This document shows positions 11,844 through 22,324 of a stretch of 64,000 nt of DNA, in pieces (position 1 is the first letter of the stretch; every line of letters begins with the position of its first letter). The notes under the pieces are model-generated. The model did no database searches and was not told the DNA's origin. It worked only from the letters and a program-made list of their open reading frames with translations. The position numbers and the translations under genes were made by a program. Source of the stretch: Unio delphinus (lineage: Eukaryota > Mollusca > Bivalvia > Unionida > Unionidae); the NCBI GenBank assembly GCA_029339505.1, contig JAQISU010001239.1, positions 9,741,001 to 9,805,000 of the forward strand, written 5' to 3'.

Positions 11844-14800
11844 AAAATTCATCTAACCATGAAGACGCTATACCTCAACCATCAGAGGCACTAACAAGGG
11901 AGACAACCCAATCATCACATTCTACTGTCCTTGAAACAGATTTACTGTACGAAAGAACTAGATCACCTTCTAGCATACCTCTTTCAGAAACGATATTAGA
12001 GGGATCAAGTACTAGCAGTGATAATGATACAAATGCATCAAACTTTTTTGCTTCTATGTCTGCTAGGAGCATCTCAGATAAGATAGGGAAGAAAAGTCAG
12101 AAACGGAAAAATACAAACTTGTCTGGGATAAATACTAAAATATCAGGGAACATTGTTACTTGGACAGGCAGCATCATATCTAAACAAAGATCCCTTTCAC
12201 TGAACATTGAGAACCTAGAAGATGTACATTGGTCAGAGTCTGATGACGATATCAAATATTGTTCCAGTAGAATTGATTCCAGTATTGATGCAGATAAAGC
12301 AAAAACACACGATGATGATACGGTCTCCTATTTTGAAAGAAGTAGGAAGTTTTTTAATAAACAAAATGATGTCAGTCCTAAGGAAGAAATGAATATGGCA
12401 AAAATGCTTCAGACAGGACTTGAGCTTGATGAAGATTTCTTGAAAAAGTTCAAAACAAAGCCACAGAGGCCACCATTTTATGAAGAGGAGCTTTCAGAAG
12501 GGGAACTTCAGAAGAGAATTAAAGAGCAACCTAATCGATATAAGAAATGCTATTTTCAGATCAAGTTTGTACATTTGGCATATTGTACACCGGTGGACCA
12601 AAATGATGACATTAAAAAAATTGAGATTTCAGGGAGGTCCAAAGCAGGTCAGGCCTTAAGTGATGATATTGTATGGGTTGAAATTCTTGATAAGGAAGAC
12701 CTTAGTATACAAGATGCAAAGGTCTTTGGTAAGGTAGTACAAATCATCAAAAGAAATCGAAAAGAAAATACAAAATATCCAGTTTATGCATGCACAATAG
12801 ACAATAAAGAAAGCCACCTGATGAAGCCAATTTGTAAGACATTACCAAAAATTCATGTACTAAACCAAACCATTTTGAGAAAGTGTCCAAAACTAAAAAA
12901 GTATCAAGTTGAATTACACAAATATGATCCTGTCTCCAAAGAGCTTGCGTTTGAAGGATCGATTAACATTCCACCTGAGAAGAGAAATAGTTTTGTATTT
13001 CTTGTAGTCTACATGGGATGGACAAGGCATCATGTCTATCCAAGAGGAGCTGTGATTAAAGTCCTTCCTTGTGCCAATGACTTGGACTCTGGAATCAAGC
13101 TTTTAGATATTCAGTATGAAGTTCCAGGGCTATATTCGTCCCAGACAGTGAAACACATCGAAAGCATCATGAGTAGACATGTAGATGCTGAACCAACTGT
13201 AGCATTGAGGGTGGGTCGAAAGGACTTAACATCTATGAGAATATTCACCATTGATCCTCCAGGGTCTAAGGATTTGGATGATGCTCTTAGCGTAGAAAAA
13301 ATGGAGGATGGCTATCGAGTGGGTGTGCACATTTCAGATGTAACTGCTTTTGTTCAGAAAAGGGATCCTGTTGACATAGAAGCACAACAACGTGTGACAA
13401 CATTTTATTCCGGAGTGAGAAGTCCTCATCATTTGATACCAGAGCCTTTGAGCCAGAATCTTTTCAGTCTCTTGCCTGGAAAATGTCGGTGGTGTATTTC
13501 TTTGTTGTTTAACATTTCAAAGGATGGCAGTGTGGTTGGACAACCAAGCATAAAGAAGACTGTCATTAGATCCTCAAAGAGATTCACATATGAAGAGGTA
13601 CAGGACATCATTAATAAAACTAGCACAGAGTCAGATCAGGGTGTCAGAGAGGATATAGATATTCTCTTCAGATTGGCTACATTAATGAGGAAAGCAAGAC
13701 TTGGAAATTCCATGTATGCATTGAAAGTGGAATTGGATGATGAAACAGATAAAGATGAATTGTTCAAAACTCTAGAAGCCCATTATCTTGTAGAAGAGTT
13801 CATGATTCTTGCCAACAAAACAGTTGCTGAAATCTTAGCTAATAAATTTCCAGACCTTGTACCACTCCGATGCCAGAATCCACCTCCAAATGGAGAGTTA
13901 CAGAACTGGTTAGAGAAACAAGGAGAAATTGTAGATTTGCTACTTTGTCTTCAGGATAGAGACATTTTAAATGTCAAAAGGCCTTCCATAGAATCAATAA
14001 ATGGGAATGATTCACAGCTTTTGATTCCTGTGCAAGAAAATGTATTTCAGATTTTACATAGCATGCCCAGTCCAAAGGCCATAAAATGTATGAAGACCGA
14101 TGGACTTCATCCATTACAATATCTAGCGCATCAAGAATGGCTTCAGATTCAAGAATGTACTGATTATAGATGCTCAGGAAGTTTGAAAAACATATCTACA
14201 GAAGGTAAACATTTTCGTCTTAAGATGTGTCCATACACACATTTTACGTCTCCAATCCGAAGATATGTTGATCAGATTGTCCACAGACTTCTTCATTGTG
14301 TTATTGATGGTAAGGAAGCAACTTACACCCAGAACGAAGTAGAGGAATTATGTGTAAGAATTAACACAGTAACTCAGAGGGCAAAGGCATACCAGAAAAA
14401 TTGCAAGTCTTTGACATTTGCTGTGAAACTTAAACAAAAACCATCCATGTTCTATTGCTATGTTAGTAATGTTACAGACAGAAGTGTGAGCTTCTGCACT
14501 CCAGCCTTGAGGTTTGTGCATCATATCCCTCGAGAACTGCCTTTCAACCTATTAGACATTAGCTCAAAACAAATTACCATGCAAGATACCCAAACAAAGC
14601 CGGATTTTGTGACTGTAGAATGGCAAAAACGTCTGTATGAGGTTGGTGTTTCATCAACAGCTACAAGGCATATCTCAAATATTGACCCAAATCAACATGT
14701 TGTTTATGTACCATATAAAAACTGGGTGCAGGCTTTACAATCAGCATTAAGAGAAAATGCTCATGGTGTTTTTGAGACCTTTAGAAATGTCACACCTGCA

Positions 14801-15546
14801 CTTTATCGGCTACCAAGTTCACATGACACAATTAATGATGTCAGCATGAAAACGTATGACTCAACAATGAAAAAACTCCATTCCAGATTTAGTACTATAT
14901 TTGTGTATGGACAGGTCATCAAGATTCAGATGATGGCAACTGTGCAGAAAGGGATACTTGCACCATGCTTGCAGCTCTATGACATGACAAAGAATGTTGA
15001 ATGTTGCCTGCAGCATGTAGAAGATCCTATCAAATGTCTTTATTCTTACTCAACAAAACCGACTTTGGAAAGATATCCAGATGTCAAACAGTATTTGTAT
15101 ATATGGCTTCCACTAGTTATGATGGAGGCTGCAACTTCTTCCATTCACAATGAGGGAAGTTTTACTATTTGCAATCTCCCTGTGACTTTTTCAGAAAGGA
15201 CAGGGAAGTTTAGACTCCAAACTGCATTTTGTTTCGAGCACAATATTGAAATCAGTGATCATGGTGCTTATGGATTGGCAGAAGAAACTGATGACAGAGA
15301 TGAAATTGAAAGCCAGGAAGAAAGTGATTCAACATCTCGTGATTGGATTTGCATTAGGCACAAAGAACCAGAAAAGCAGGACTCTTTGACTCCCAGTTCC
15401 ATCTGGGTAGCCCATGGCCAGATTAAAAAGGTTAAACAGGATGAAGTGTCTGTCCACTTTGAAATTTGTGATCTCAGCACTGTTCCCAATGATAATAAAG
15501 AGAAAGAATGTACTGTGGAATTTCTCATCAAATCAGATGTTGACAG
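11844..15546 (+). CDS. RNB-domain exoribonuclease exon of HELZ2-like protein
   Basis: A 3.7-kb exon bounded by an AG at 11842-11843 (entering phase 1) and the donor GTGTGT at 15547 (leaving phase 2). It encodes about 1,230 residues in one frame. The first 200 residues are low-complexity and acidic (Ser, Asp, Asn). A cold-shock/OB-like region follows (SGRSKAGQALSDDIVWVEIL, about 12630-12690). The RNB nuclease core begins with FTIDPPGSKDLDDALSVE (about 13246), which holds the clustered Asp residues that bind Mg2+ in RNase II/R and Dis3. VGVHISDVTAFV follows, and near the end is YTHFTSPIRRYVDQIVHRLL (about 14234-14293), the conserved RNB C-terminal signature. An S1-like region and an acidic linker follow. 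The protein should degrade RNA 3' to 5'; the fusion to a UPF1-like helicase in the next exons is the arrangement seen in HELZ2. The large single exon is intact. Confidence 0.9.
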
Positions 15547-16891
15547 GTGTGTATATAGTTCTGTAAGAAAACAAATTTATTTTTAACATCCTTTAAAAAC
15601 TCATGCAAATGATTACAGAAAATGACATTGGAAAGATAGTGCTACAGTATATTTGATACATTTTAATAGTTCAATCAAAAGTCTTTATCCCTTTTCTAGA
15701 ATTGTGTACTATGTTTGTAATAAGATTTAATGGTACTTCAACAACAATAAATGATGTATCAATCCAATTAAATGTAAAGTTAAAAAAATGTGAAAAAAAT
15801 TAATTGCACAATTACCCGTAATAAGATAAACCCTTCTGAGCAATATAAACAGGAAATTCTGCAAGATAAATTATAAAAGGTGAAGATGTTAAAAGTCTGT
15901 AAAATGCTTATAAAAACAAACTATAAGTTAAGGAGGAAAAAAATCCTGAAAACATTTGGCCAGGATTTGTTATGTAAATCACACTCTCTTAAAAGTGCAA
16001 GATTTTCTAAATTACATTATCATCAAATTCCTTAATTGAATTGACATAAACTCATTGTCTCACTGTTTGGAAGGCAATTACACTTAACAACAAGAATGTG
16101 CCAGTAGACAAGAGCAGCGTATGCATACACTTCATCCTTCAGGAGCTATGTTTGAGTCAAATATATGTGTCCTATTTGTGTCAAGAGTTTTAAACAATTT
16201 TTATGACTTTATTAGGAATAATATCCATACTTTGAGTTCCTAGCAATGAATAATCACATCGAGTTATAAGAACTTGATTCTCTTTTCTCTGGTTATTCTC
16301 AAGAAAATAAAATATTTCCTGAAGTCTCTGAAAAGATAAAAGTAAAATAAGTTAGAAAACAGTTGAAAATAATTGAAATAAAAATAATGTATTTTGTGTT
16401 TGTGGAAAGCAAGTTGGATGCAGAAATAAAGTGTCAAGATTAGAAATCTTTAGAAACATTAAAGCAAATGTAAACTATTGAACTTTATGTAAATTATGTG
16501 GGAAGATCTGTGCTTTGTAAGAATACACGTTTTTGGTGTTTTATCAAATATATACTGTGCCTTGTTGTAAACATGCTTTAGAAATCTGAACATATGCAAA
16601 CATATCAAAGTTAATAGGTTAATATGTAGTCTAATTGATATGATAAAATTAGTATCCACTATAGTAACATTTTGAAAGTTAAGGTTTTAATTAAGGTTTG
16701 TTTAAATATCACAATTATAATTTTTAAAGTTAAGTGAAATTCTGTATGTTTTCATTTTTTTACTTGTACAGGAGAAGAATACTTTTATAGTAAACCTCAA
16801 ATGTAAATGAAATTGTGTAGCACATTTTAAATGTTTCTTAATTGCGATCATTAAATTTAGTTTTAAAGTTTGGGTCATTTGTCTTTTTCAG
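15547..16891. other. Intron, no gene seen
   Basis: Phase-2 intron of plain AT-rich sequence with no repeat or open frame worth calling. Confidence 0.6.
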
Positions 16892-16977
16892 GAGAACAGA
16901 AATATATCTAAAATCTCTGAAGAGAGCAAGTGATTTGGCAAAGAAAATTGCTTTAAACAGAAAAATACCAGACTTGG
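16892..16977 (+). CDS. Host RNB-helicase gene exon, linker
   Basis: Flanked by TTTTTCAG and GTAGGT. It enters in phase 2 and leaves in phase 1, and encodes RRTEIYLKSLKRASDLAKKI then ALNRKIPDL. This is a basic helical linker between the nuclease and helicase parts. Confidence 0.75.
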
Positions 16978-17839
16978 GTAGGTACATGTATATATCTGCA
17001 ATAGATGCACAATTTTGTGTACAATGCTTTGCTTAAAATGTCAGCCAGATATTCTGATCACTTTTCAGGATTTCATTGTCTTACATATTCCTTAGTAACA
17101 CCTGTTTTGGGAAAAATTACTGTTTGACTTTTTACATTTTAAACTACTTTCAAATTAATACATTTTTGTAATACCACTTTATTGGCATTGAATAAAGAGA
17201 AATACAATTCGTTTTTGTAGGTTAATCTTATTGTTGTTGGATCATTTGTAGTTGTTGTCCTTTTAAAAATGCAAATTTTGCAAACTCAGTAAATACACTT
17301 GTAATATTCTTTTTTATGTTTCTGCTATCAAAGCCAGCAATGTTTGCCATGCGTAACAGGTCTTGGTCACTTTTTTTAACATGAATTTTTGTACTTAGCT
17401 ATTCAGTCTAGACTCTCTATGAAGTTATATCTTGTAAAACAGTTGGGAAGGCCTGACCTGTTATACACTCTTATAATTTATCATTGAACACTCCATAATA
17501 ATGAATAGATGGAAGCCTATTAAACCAGTTTAAAATTGTTTCCTGAATATTAATGTGATAGTCATATATATTGTTAAATGTTCATTTTTGGTTCCAGATA
17601 TGCTACATGTACTGCTTTTGTTTTTGTATTATGCTTCCGTGTTTGGTTTTCTTTCACATTAAATGTTTTTAAACCATATTTTTCTTGAGAAATCATTACA
17701 AAAGAATTTCACTCAGCAACAGTATGTTATATTATTCTACTTTTTAAGATTTTTTTTTATAAAACTTTTTTGTATTCATATCATTATAGATGTTGTAAAG
17801 CTCCTAGAACTTCTAAAGATAAGACGCTATACAAAGTAT

Positions 17840-17895
<56 letters not shown>

Positions 17896-19302
17896 AATAC
17901 ACAGCAGGCAATTATAGTACAACTGTATCTACAAAATGTAATATGTAATAAATGGGTATTTCTGGTGAAGTTGAATTGTGAAAATTTATTGGAGCAAGTA
18001 CCTAAATAATTGGAGGATGGCTATAAAAGCTTTTGTTGCTTGTGCATTTTTAAACATTTGGGTCAAAGTTTTAAAGATTTTCTTCTTTAGTTATCATGTT
18101 GACACTTTGCAACACAATCCATGCAGTACATGTGAGTGACTGATGTAATATCTATATTTGGTCAGCAACATACAGACTGTGTGCCGTAAGGTGACCCATC
18201 TGTAGGTTTTGTGTGGCATGCAAATGGCAGCCAAAAATCTCAATTTTAACAGTGCTGCTCTCTTACTGATGGCATGCACTTATTCATTTGTAATTATACT
18301 TTCTCTTATATGAATAATAGCAATAATGTAATAAAAATTGTGTCTGTTTTGATGTTCACATATTTTACATATTTACATGTTTTTTCACAACATCAGATAC
18401 ATTTGTTTTGTTTTAGAATTTATATGTCAGTGCTCCATTCTTTGAAATTATTAAATTTAAATTCATGATCGTAATCCTTTAATGGAGTGTAAAAATATAA
18501 TGATTTTTTAAAACCCAAACACTTTTTCCTACCTTTCAAAAGTCCAACTAGAGTTCAGTAAATCATAATAATTTTCATTACTGATGTAAAGCATACTGTT
18601 ATGACATACTTACCTTCACAGTAACCCAAGTTTAAATACTGTGTTCCTTCTTACAATTCGTATGTTTCTACCATTGATCATAATTTATGCTTCTTTGGTA
18701 TTTTCTTCCTTCCTGTTCATTGTTCTGAGACAAAATTCTTTTATATATATAAATATCTTTTTTTACATTGAAACCTAACAAGTCCAAAATACTCTCCAAG
18801 ATCAAACACTGAAAACTAAAACAATATTTTGGTACTGAATGTTCTATTTAACCTCAATAATATTTTCTTTGGATACTGAGTCTTGTACATGGGATAAAAT
18901 ATTTATTTACATTTTCCAACTATAGACATCATATTGCATGTAATGAATGCAGACATTAATACACATCATTATGTGCTAATATACATGTGTAAATGGATAT
19001 AATTTGGGTGATCTTTTTTCTGGATCAAATAAGAGAAGTGACAGTAAACAAAACTCTGATTTGATCTTGAGCATTTTCGGTCTTGAGAAGTTTCATTGTA
19101 CTTGTATGAAGATATCTTAAGTTTATATGAAATATTACACATCTTTAGTTTAGCCATGAATAAAATTCTTTTTGTTGAAATCTAGGACACATTTAGGCAA
19201 TATACTGGCTGAAATTTCCTATCTAATTGCGTGCTACTGCCACATAACCATCGTAAGTGTACCGATCTCATTCAGTGTGTGCAATTTTCTCTATTATTTC
19301 AG
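16978..19302. other. Intron with ATT microsatellite
   Basis: AT-rich intron. It holds an ATT/TAT trinucleotide run (17843-17893) that makes apparent poly-Leu and poly-Ile frames. Nothing else is supported. Confidence 0.6.
17843..17893. repeat. (ATT)n microsatellite
   Basis: About 17 uninterrupted ATT units. Confidence 0.95.
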
Positions 19303-19446
19303 ACAAAGACCACCAACATTTGGGGAAGAGATTAATTGACATGGAAGAGATAAACGTTGGAAATCTTCCAAGAAACAACACAAAACAGATTGAAGCTATC
19401 ACTAAAGCTCTTACATCACGGTTTTCTCTCATCCAGGGTCCACCAG
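19303..19446 (+). CDS. Helicase exon with the first half of Walker A
   Basis: Flanked by ATTTCAG and GTAATA, entering and leaving in phase 1. It encodes a UPF1-like helicase start: NVGNLPRNNTKQIEAITKAL contains the Q motif, and it ends SRFSLIQGPPG. The remaining Walker A residues (TGKS) are 17.9 kb downstream at 37332, because element A sits in the intervening intron. The exon itself is intact. Confidence 0.9.
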
Positions 19447-19592
19447 GTAATATATTACGCATTGTCCTGGCCAATAGAAAGCAAATCGCACTTCAGACAA
19501 ATTAACACTTGAAACCTATTAAAATATATTTGCTAACTAATTTTTTGTTACCATTCGTACTGTATTTACCGTAAATGTTGGGATACTATATT

Positions 19593-19597
19593 TGCTG
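19593..19597. repeat. Target site duplication of element A, left
   Basis: TGCTG immediately before the left TIR matches TGCTG immediately after the right TIR. Polintons usually make 6-bp duplications; a sixth base (T) would match only if the terminal T of the element is shared. Confidence 0.75.
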
Positions 19598-19826
19598 AGC
19601 AGCAGAGAGGGTGAACAGACCACGTTTTCGAGCAAAAATAAGGCTTCCAGATAACGTTTTCGAGCAAAATAAGGCTTACAGACCACGTTTTCGAACAAAA
19701 TATAAGGCTTCCAACGAAATCTCATTTAACCAAAAAAAAAGTCTCCATTTTTGCAAAAACGGAGATTTTACGATTTTTTAATCAATTTTGCTCGCAACGA
19801 TGTGGTCATCCACCCTCTCTGCTGCT
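19598..19826. repeat. Left TIR of element A, 229 bp
   Basis: Reverse complement of 35260-35488 with no difference seen by eye. It begins AGCAGCAGAGAGGGTG and ends with the inverse motif, so the TIR itself is framed by a small inverted repeat. Inside are three direct copies of a unit of about 35 bp (ACGTTTTCGAGCAAAA plus ATAAGGCTT) and a palindrome around TTTTTGCAAAAA. Confidence 0.95.
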
Positions 19827-19864
19827 AAAGTTTTCAGTTCTGGGTTAATGATTCTTTCACGATT

Positions 19865-20536
19865 TCAACCGAATATTTGATCCAGTCCGATACGATATCG
19901 TGTCCGAGGATCATGTAGATTTATTGTTGCGAATCCGTGCGGAGTCGACTGAGCATGACTAAAGAAATCTCGAAATTGATTGAAGTCCATATCAGAGCAC
20001 CATGTCTGCCAAATATTTCTAAGAGTATGAGTATCAACTCCGTTGAATACAGCAAGAATATTGCAGTTATCTCTGATGACTTTTGGAACCTGAGTGTAGC
20101 GTTGAGTGACATATATCACGTCAGTGTTTTTATGCCTAACTCTGGAAAAGATCCTAGCAGGATTTTTTTGTTTATCCAACATTATATCGTCGTATACGAC
20201 TAAATTGTTAATATCTCCATCAATATCATCAATACTCGGTGCTTCATCGATATCGGTTATAAAATCAATGGCGTTCTCACCCTTAATTTCTGATGCATTC
20301 TCGTTAAAATCCTTTAACACTTCATAACATCGTTGATCATCTACGCTAGGGGCAATTAAATACAACTTATCCCACTTCATCCATCTCATTATTAAATTGA
20401 GCAACAATTGCGTTTTACCGGATCCAGATGGCCCGATTATAATCATCCGGATAGAGTTTGGTAGCGCTGCATGATGCTTAATTGGTTCTCTTGTTTTAGT
20501 CGCCGAAAAATCAATTATATCCATATCTCTATACAT
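19865..20536 (-). CDS. Genome-packaging ATPase (FtsK/HerA, A32-like)
   Basis: A 223-residue protein. Walker A is GPSGSGKT (residues 35-42), Walker B is LVVYDD (about 112-117), and a YVTQR element follows, typical of the A32/FtsK-HerA ATPases that pump viral DNA into capsids. The first 30 residues hold a DFSATKTREPIKHHAALP lead-in. The open frame is complete, with ATG at 20536 and stop at 19865, only about 40 bp inside the left TIR. It is transcribed toward the TIR. Its last codons (LDQIFG) lie in a 16-bp block that recurs inverted at the other end of the element (35214-35229). The counterpart in element B (58833-59055) has lost the N-terminal two thirds. The role in virion packaging is known for the family; activity here is inferred. 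Confidence 0.9.
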   Translation of the reverse strand: MYRDMDIIDFSATKTREPIKHHAALPNSIRMIIIGPSGSGKTQLLLNLIMRWMKWDKLYLIAPSVDDQRCYEVLKDFNENASEIKGENAIDFITDIDEAPSIDDIDGDINNLVVYDDIMLDKQKNPARIFSRVRHKNTDVIYVTQRYTQVPKVIRDNCNILAVFNGVDTHTLRNIWQTWCSDMDFNQFRDFFSHAQSTPHGFATINLHDPRTRYRIGLDQIFG

Positions 20537-20541
20537 AAATT

Positions 20542-20712
20542 ATGGATCTATATTGTGTGAAGTGTAAAACGCGTACTAGCACAAATGATGTGACGACGGT
20601 TACAACTAAAAATAACAGATCAGCACTTACTGGTAGATGTGCAACATGTAGTACAAAAAAATTTAGATTTGTTTCTACAAAATCAAAGATTTTACAATTC
20701 GGAGATGTTTAA
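20542..20712 (+). CDS. DUF5679-like zinc-ribbon protein
   Basis: A 56-residue protein starting MDLYCVKCKTRTST with a second pair GRCATC, giving two CxxC knuckles of a zinc ribbon. This small conserved protein (DUF5679-like) occurs in many large DNA viruses and Polinton-like elements; its function is unknown to me. It diverges from the ATPase gene with only 5 bp between start codons, so the two probably share a promoter region. Its stop (TAA 20710-20712) uses the first bases of a 10-A run that leads into the phospholipase frame. A related copy is in element B (58656-58814), 52 residues long with all four cysteines. Confidence 0.8.
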   Translation: MDLYCVKCKTRTSTNDVTTVTTKNNRSALTGRCATCSTKKFRFVSTKSKILQFGDV

Positions 20713-20720
20713 AAAAAAAA

Positions 20721-21080
20721 CGAGGAGGTGATATCGCAGCCAAATTGGCAAAGCTCCCTGGAACCCCATGGGCAAAGTACCCCGGAGAAAAGCACCTTCC
20801 AGGATATAGCTACTGTGGACCGGGAACCAGACTTGATATCAGACTCAATGATCAAAATCAGTCCCGACCCGGTGAAGAACCAATAAACGCCATTGATAAG
20901 GCCTGTCACCTTCATGATGTTGCTTATAAAAGCAGCAATCTGCAACACAGGCATCTAGCAGATGTGAAATTAATTCATGCGTTAAATGCTATTCCTGATA
21001 AATCCTTCAAAGAAAACTTGGCTTCCTTTTTAATAAAATCGGCTATGAAAAGTAAATTGATGTTAGGTGCCGGTAATTAA
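20721..21080 (+). CDS. Parvovirus-like phospholipase A2
   Basis: The frame runs RGGDIAAKLAKLPGTPW through to stop at 21080, about 120 residues. It carries the calcium-loop-like YCGPGT and the catalytic HLHDVAY with the His-Asp pair and Tyr of the PLA2 fold found in parvovirus capsid VP1 regions, where the enzyme breaches endosomal membranes. A similar entry role is inference. No ATG exists in this frame: the nearest ATG (20705, overlapping the zinc-ribbon end) is one base out of frame across the run of T3 and A10. The same offset occurs in element B with T9 and A7. Start choice is therefore uncertain (slippage, non-AUG initiation or splicing). The 3' end abuts the integrase start. Confidence 0.8.
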   Translation, partial: RGGDIAAKLAKLPGTPWAKYPGEKHLPGYSYCGPGTRLDIRLNDQNQSRPGEEPINAIDKACHLHDVAYKSSNLQHRHLADVKLIHALNAIPDKSFKENLASFLIKSAMKSKLMLGAGN

Positions 21081-21084
21081 TAAT

Positions 21085-22029
21085 ATGGAATCAATTTATT
21101 ATTCCCCAAGAGGATACTGGAGGGGTAAATCAGCAGTCCATAAACTCGCTAGCGCTGCAAAAGTGAAAAAAACCACTGCGGCTAATTGGTTATCCAAACA
21201 GGCACTATGGCAAATTTATCTACCACCGCCTAAACAAATTCAATTCTCGCATTTTGATGTGACAGTTCCTAATGAAGTTCATCAGGCTGATATATTATTT
21301 CTGCCACATGATCGTGGTTACAAATACGCTTTAACCGTAGTTGATATTGCAAGTCGATACAAAGAAGCAGAACCGTTAAAAACAAAATCAGCCACTGAAG
21401 TCGCTTCTGCATTTGAAAGGATTTATCGACGAGGTCCTCTGCACTGACCAAATCTATTGCAGGTTGATCCTGGCAAGGAATTTCAGGGTGCAGTGTTATC
21501 TACAATGAAACATCATAATGTCACCATACGACGAGGGCATACTGCGCTACATCGCGATCAGGCCATAGTAGAACGATTTAATCGGACGATTGCTGAGCGG
21601 TTATTTGGATATCAATACGCAAAAGAATTCATCCAAGAAAAAAGATCCCGTGAATGGGTTAAAAGATTACCATCTGTGATTACTGCACTGAATAACGAGA
21701 TTACTAGAACAATCAACATGAAACCTATCAACGCGATTAAAAAGAAGTCAATACCTGAAAAACCACAAAAAGATTTCAAAGAACCAATTCTTGGTAGTAA
21801 TGTCATTGTGAGGTACTTATACGAACCAGGAGAGCTTGAAGGGGGTAGAAAAAGGGCTACTGATCCTATTTGGAGTGTTACTGCACACAAGATATCTAGT
21901 ATAACAGGATCAACTGGTAGACCTCCAGTCTATAAACTGGATTCAACTGCCCCTCAGCGGGGTTTTACTCGACAACAACTACAGGTAATTCCCGAGGATA
22001 CTCAATTGCCACCGCATGGTCTTAACTAG
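21085..22029 (+). pseudogene. Polinton integrase (rve, DDE), one nonsense codon
   Basis: Retroviral-type integrase, about 314 codons from ATG 21085 to stop TAG 22027-22029. It closely follows the F54H12.3-like integrases of animal Mavericks. The DDE triad is visible: Asp in HQADILFL (about residue 69), Asp in VDPGKEFQ and Glu in IVERFNRT, with 34 residues between the last two. The C-terminus (YKLDSTAPQRGFTRQQLQVI) is the usual target-interaction tail. A TGA at 21445-21447 interrupts the frame just before the second Asp; element B has a Trp codon at that place. Whether this copy is dead or the codon is a sequencing difference cannot be told. The 3' end overlaps the end of the converging polymerase-helicase-HNH gene by 8 bp. 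Confidence 0.9.
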
Positions 22030-22324
22030 CACCGTTGCGTATATTGCACTCAAGACAAGTCAACATCACATTATTTCTGACATGACCGAGATTGTTATTT
22101 TTTCTGTCAACGGTAAATTGGCGAGGATCTTTATCCGAATACTGCCAACGCATTATACAATTGCAAATCGCGCAGTGATTATTCTTTTGTTTCTTCAAAG
22201 TGATTATTAATTTAGCATCAATATCAAATTCTCGTTGTTTTTTTTTTGTCCTGTTGTTTGTAACCGGAGAGTTTTTTATCAATAATTTTAACATCAATAT
22301 CATCCATTGTTGTGTCATTATCAT
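22022..22324 (-). CDS. C-terminal HNH-like domain of the polymerase fusion
   Basis: The open stretch encodes a treble-clef nuclease-like domain: CAICNCIM, QFTVDRK, a GH pair and a second CxxCN knuckle. In element A it is out of frame with the helicase because of the 10-T run at 22238-22247; in element B the same domain follows the helicase in one frame. It could cut DNA or only bind structure. The usual HNH His-His is replaced by a VDR...GH pattern, so catalysis is uncertain. Confidence 0.7.
   Translation of the reverse strand: MIMTQQWMILMLKLLIKNSPVTNNRTKKKQREFDIDAKLIITLKKQKNNHCAICNCIMRWQYSDKDPRQFTVDRKNNNLGHVRNNVMLTCLECNIRNGAS

Noticed and set aside
12056..12058. ATG as true start of the RNB protein
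   Set aside because: The frame continues upstream to a phase-matched splice acceptor at 11844, so this ATG is internal.
17663..18009. Frames with poly-Leu or poly-Ile
   Set aside because: They are translations of an ATT microsatellite.
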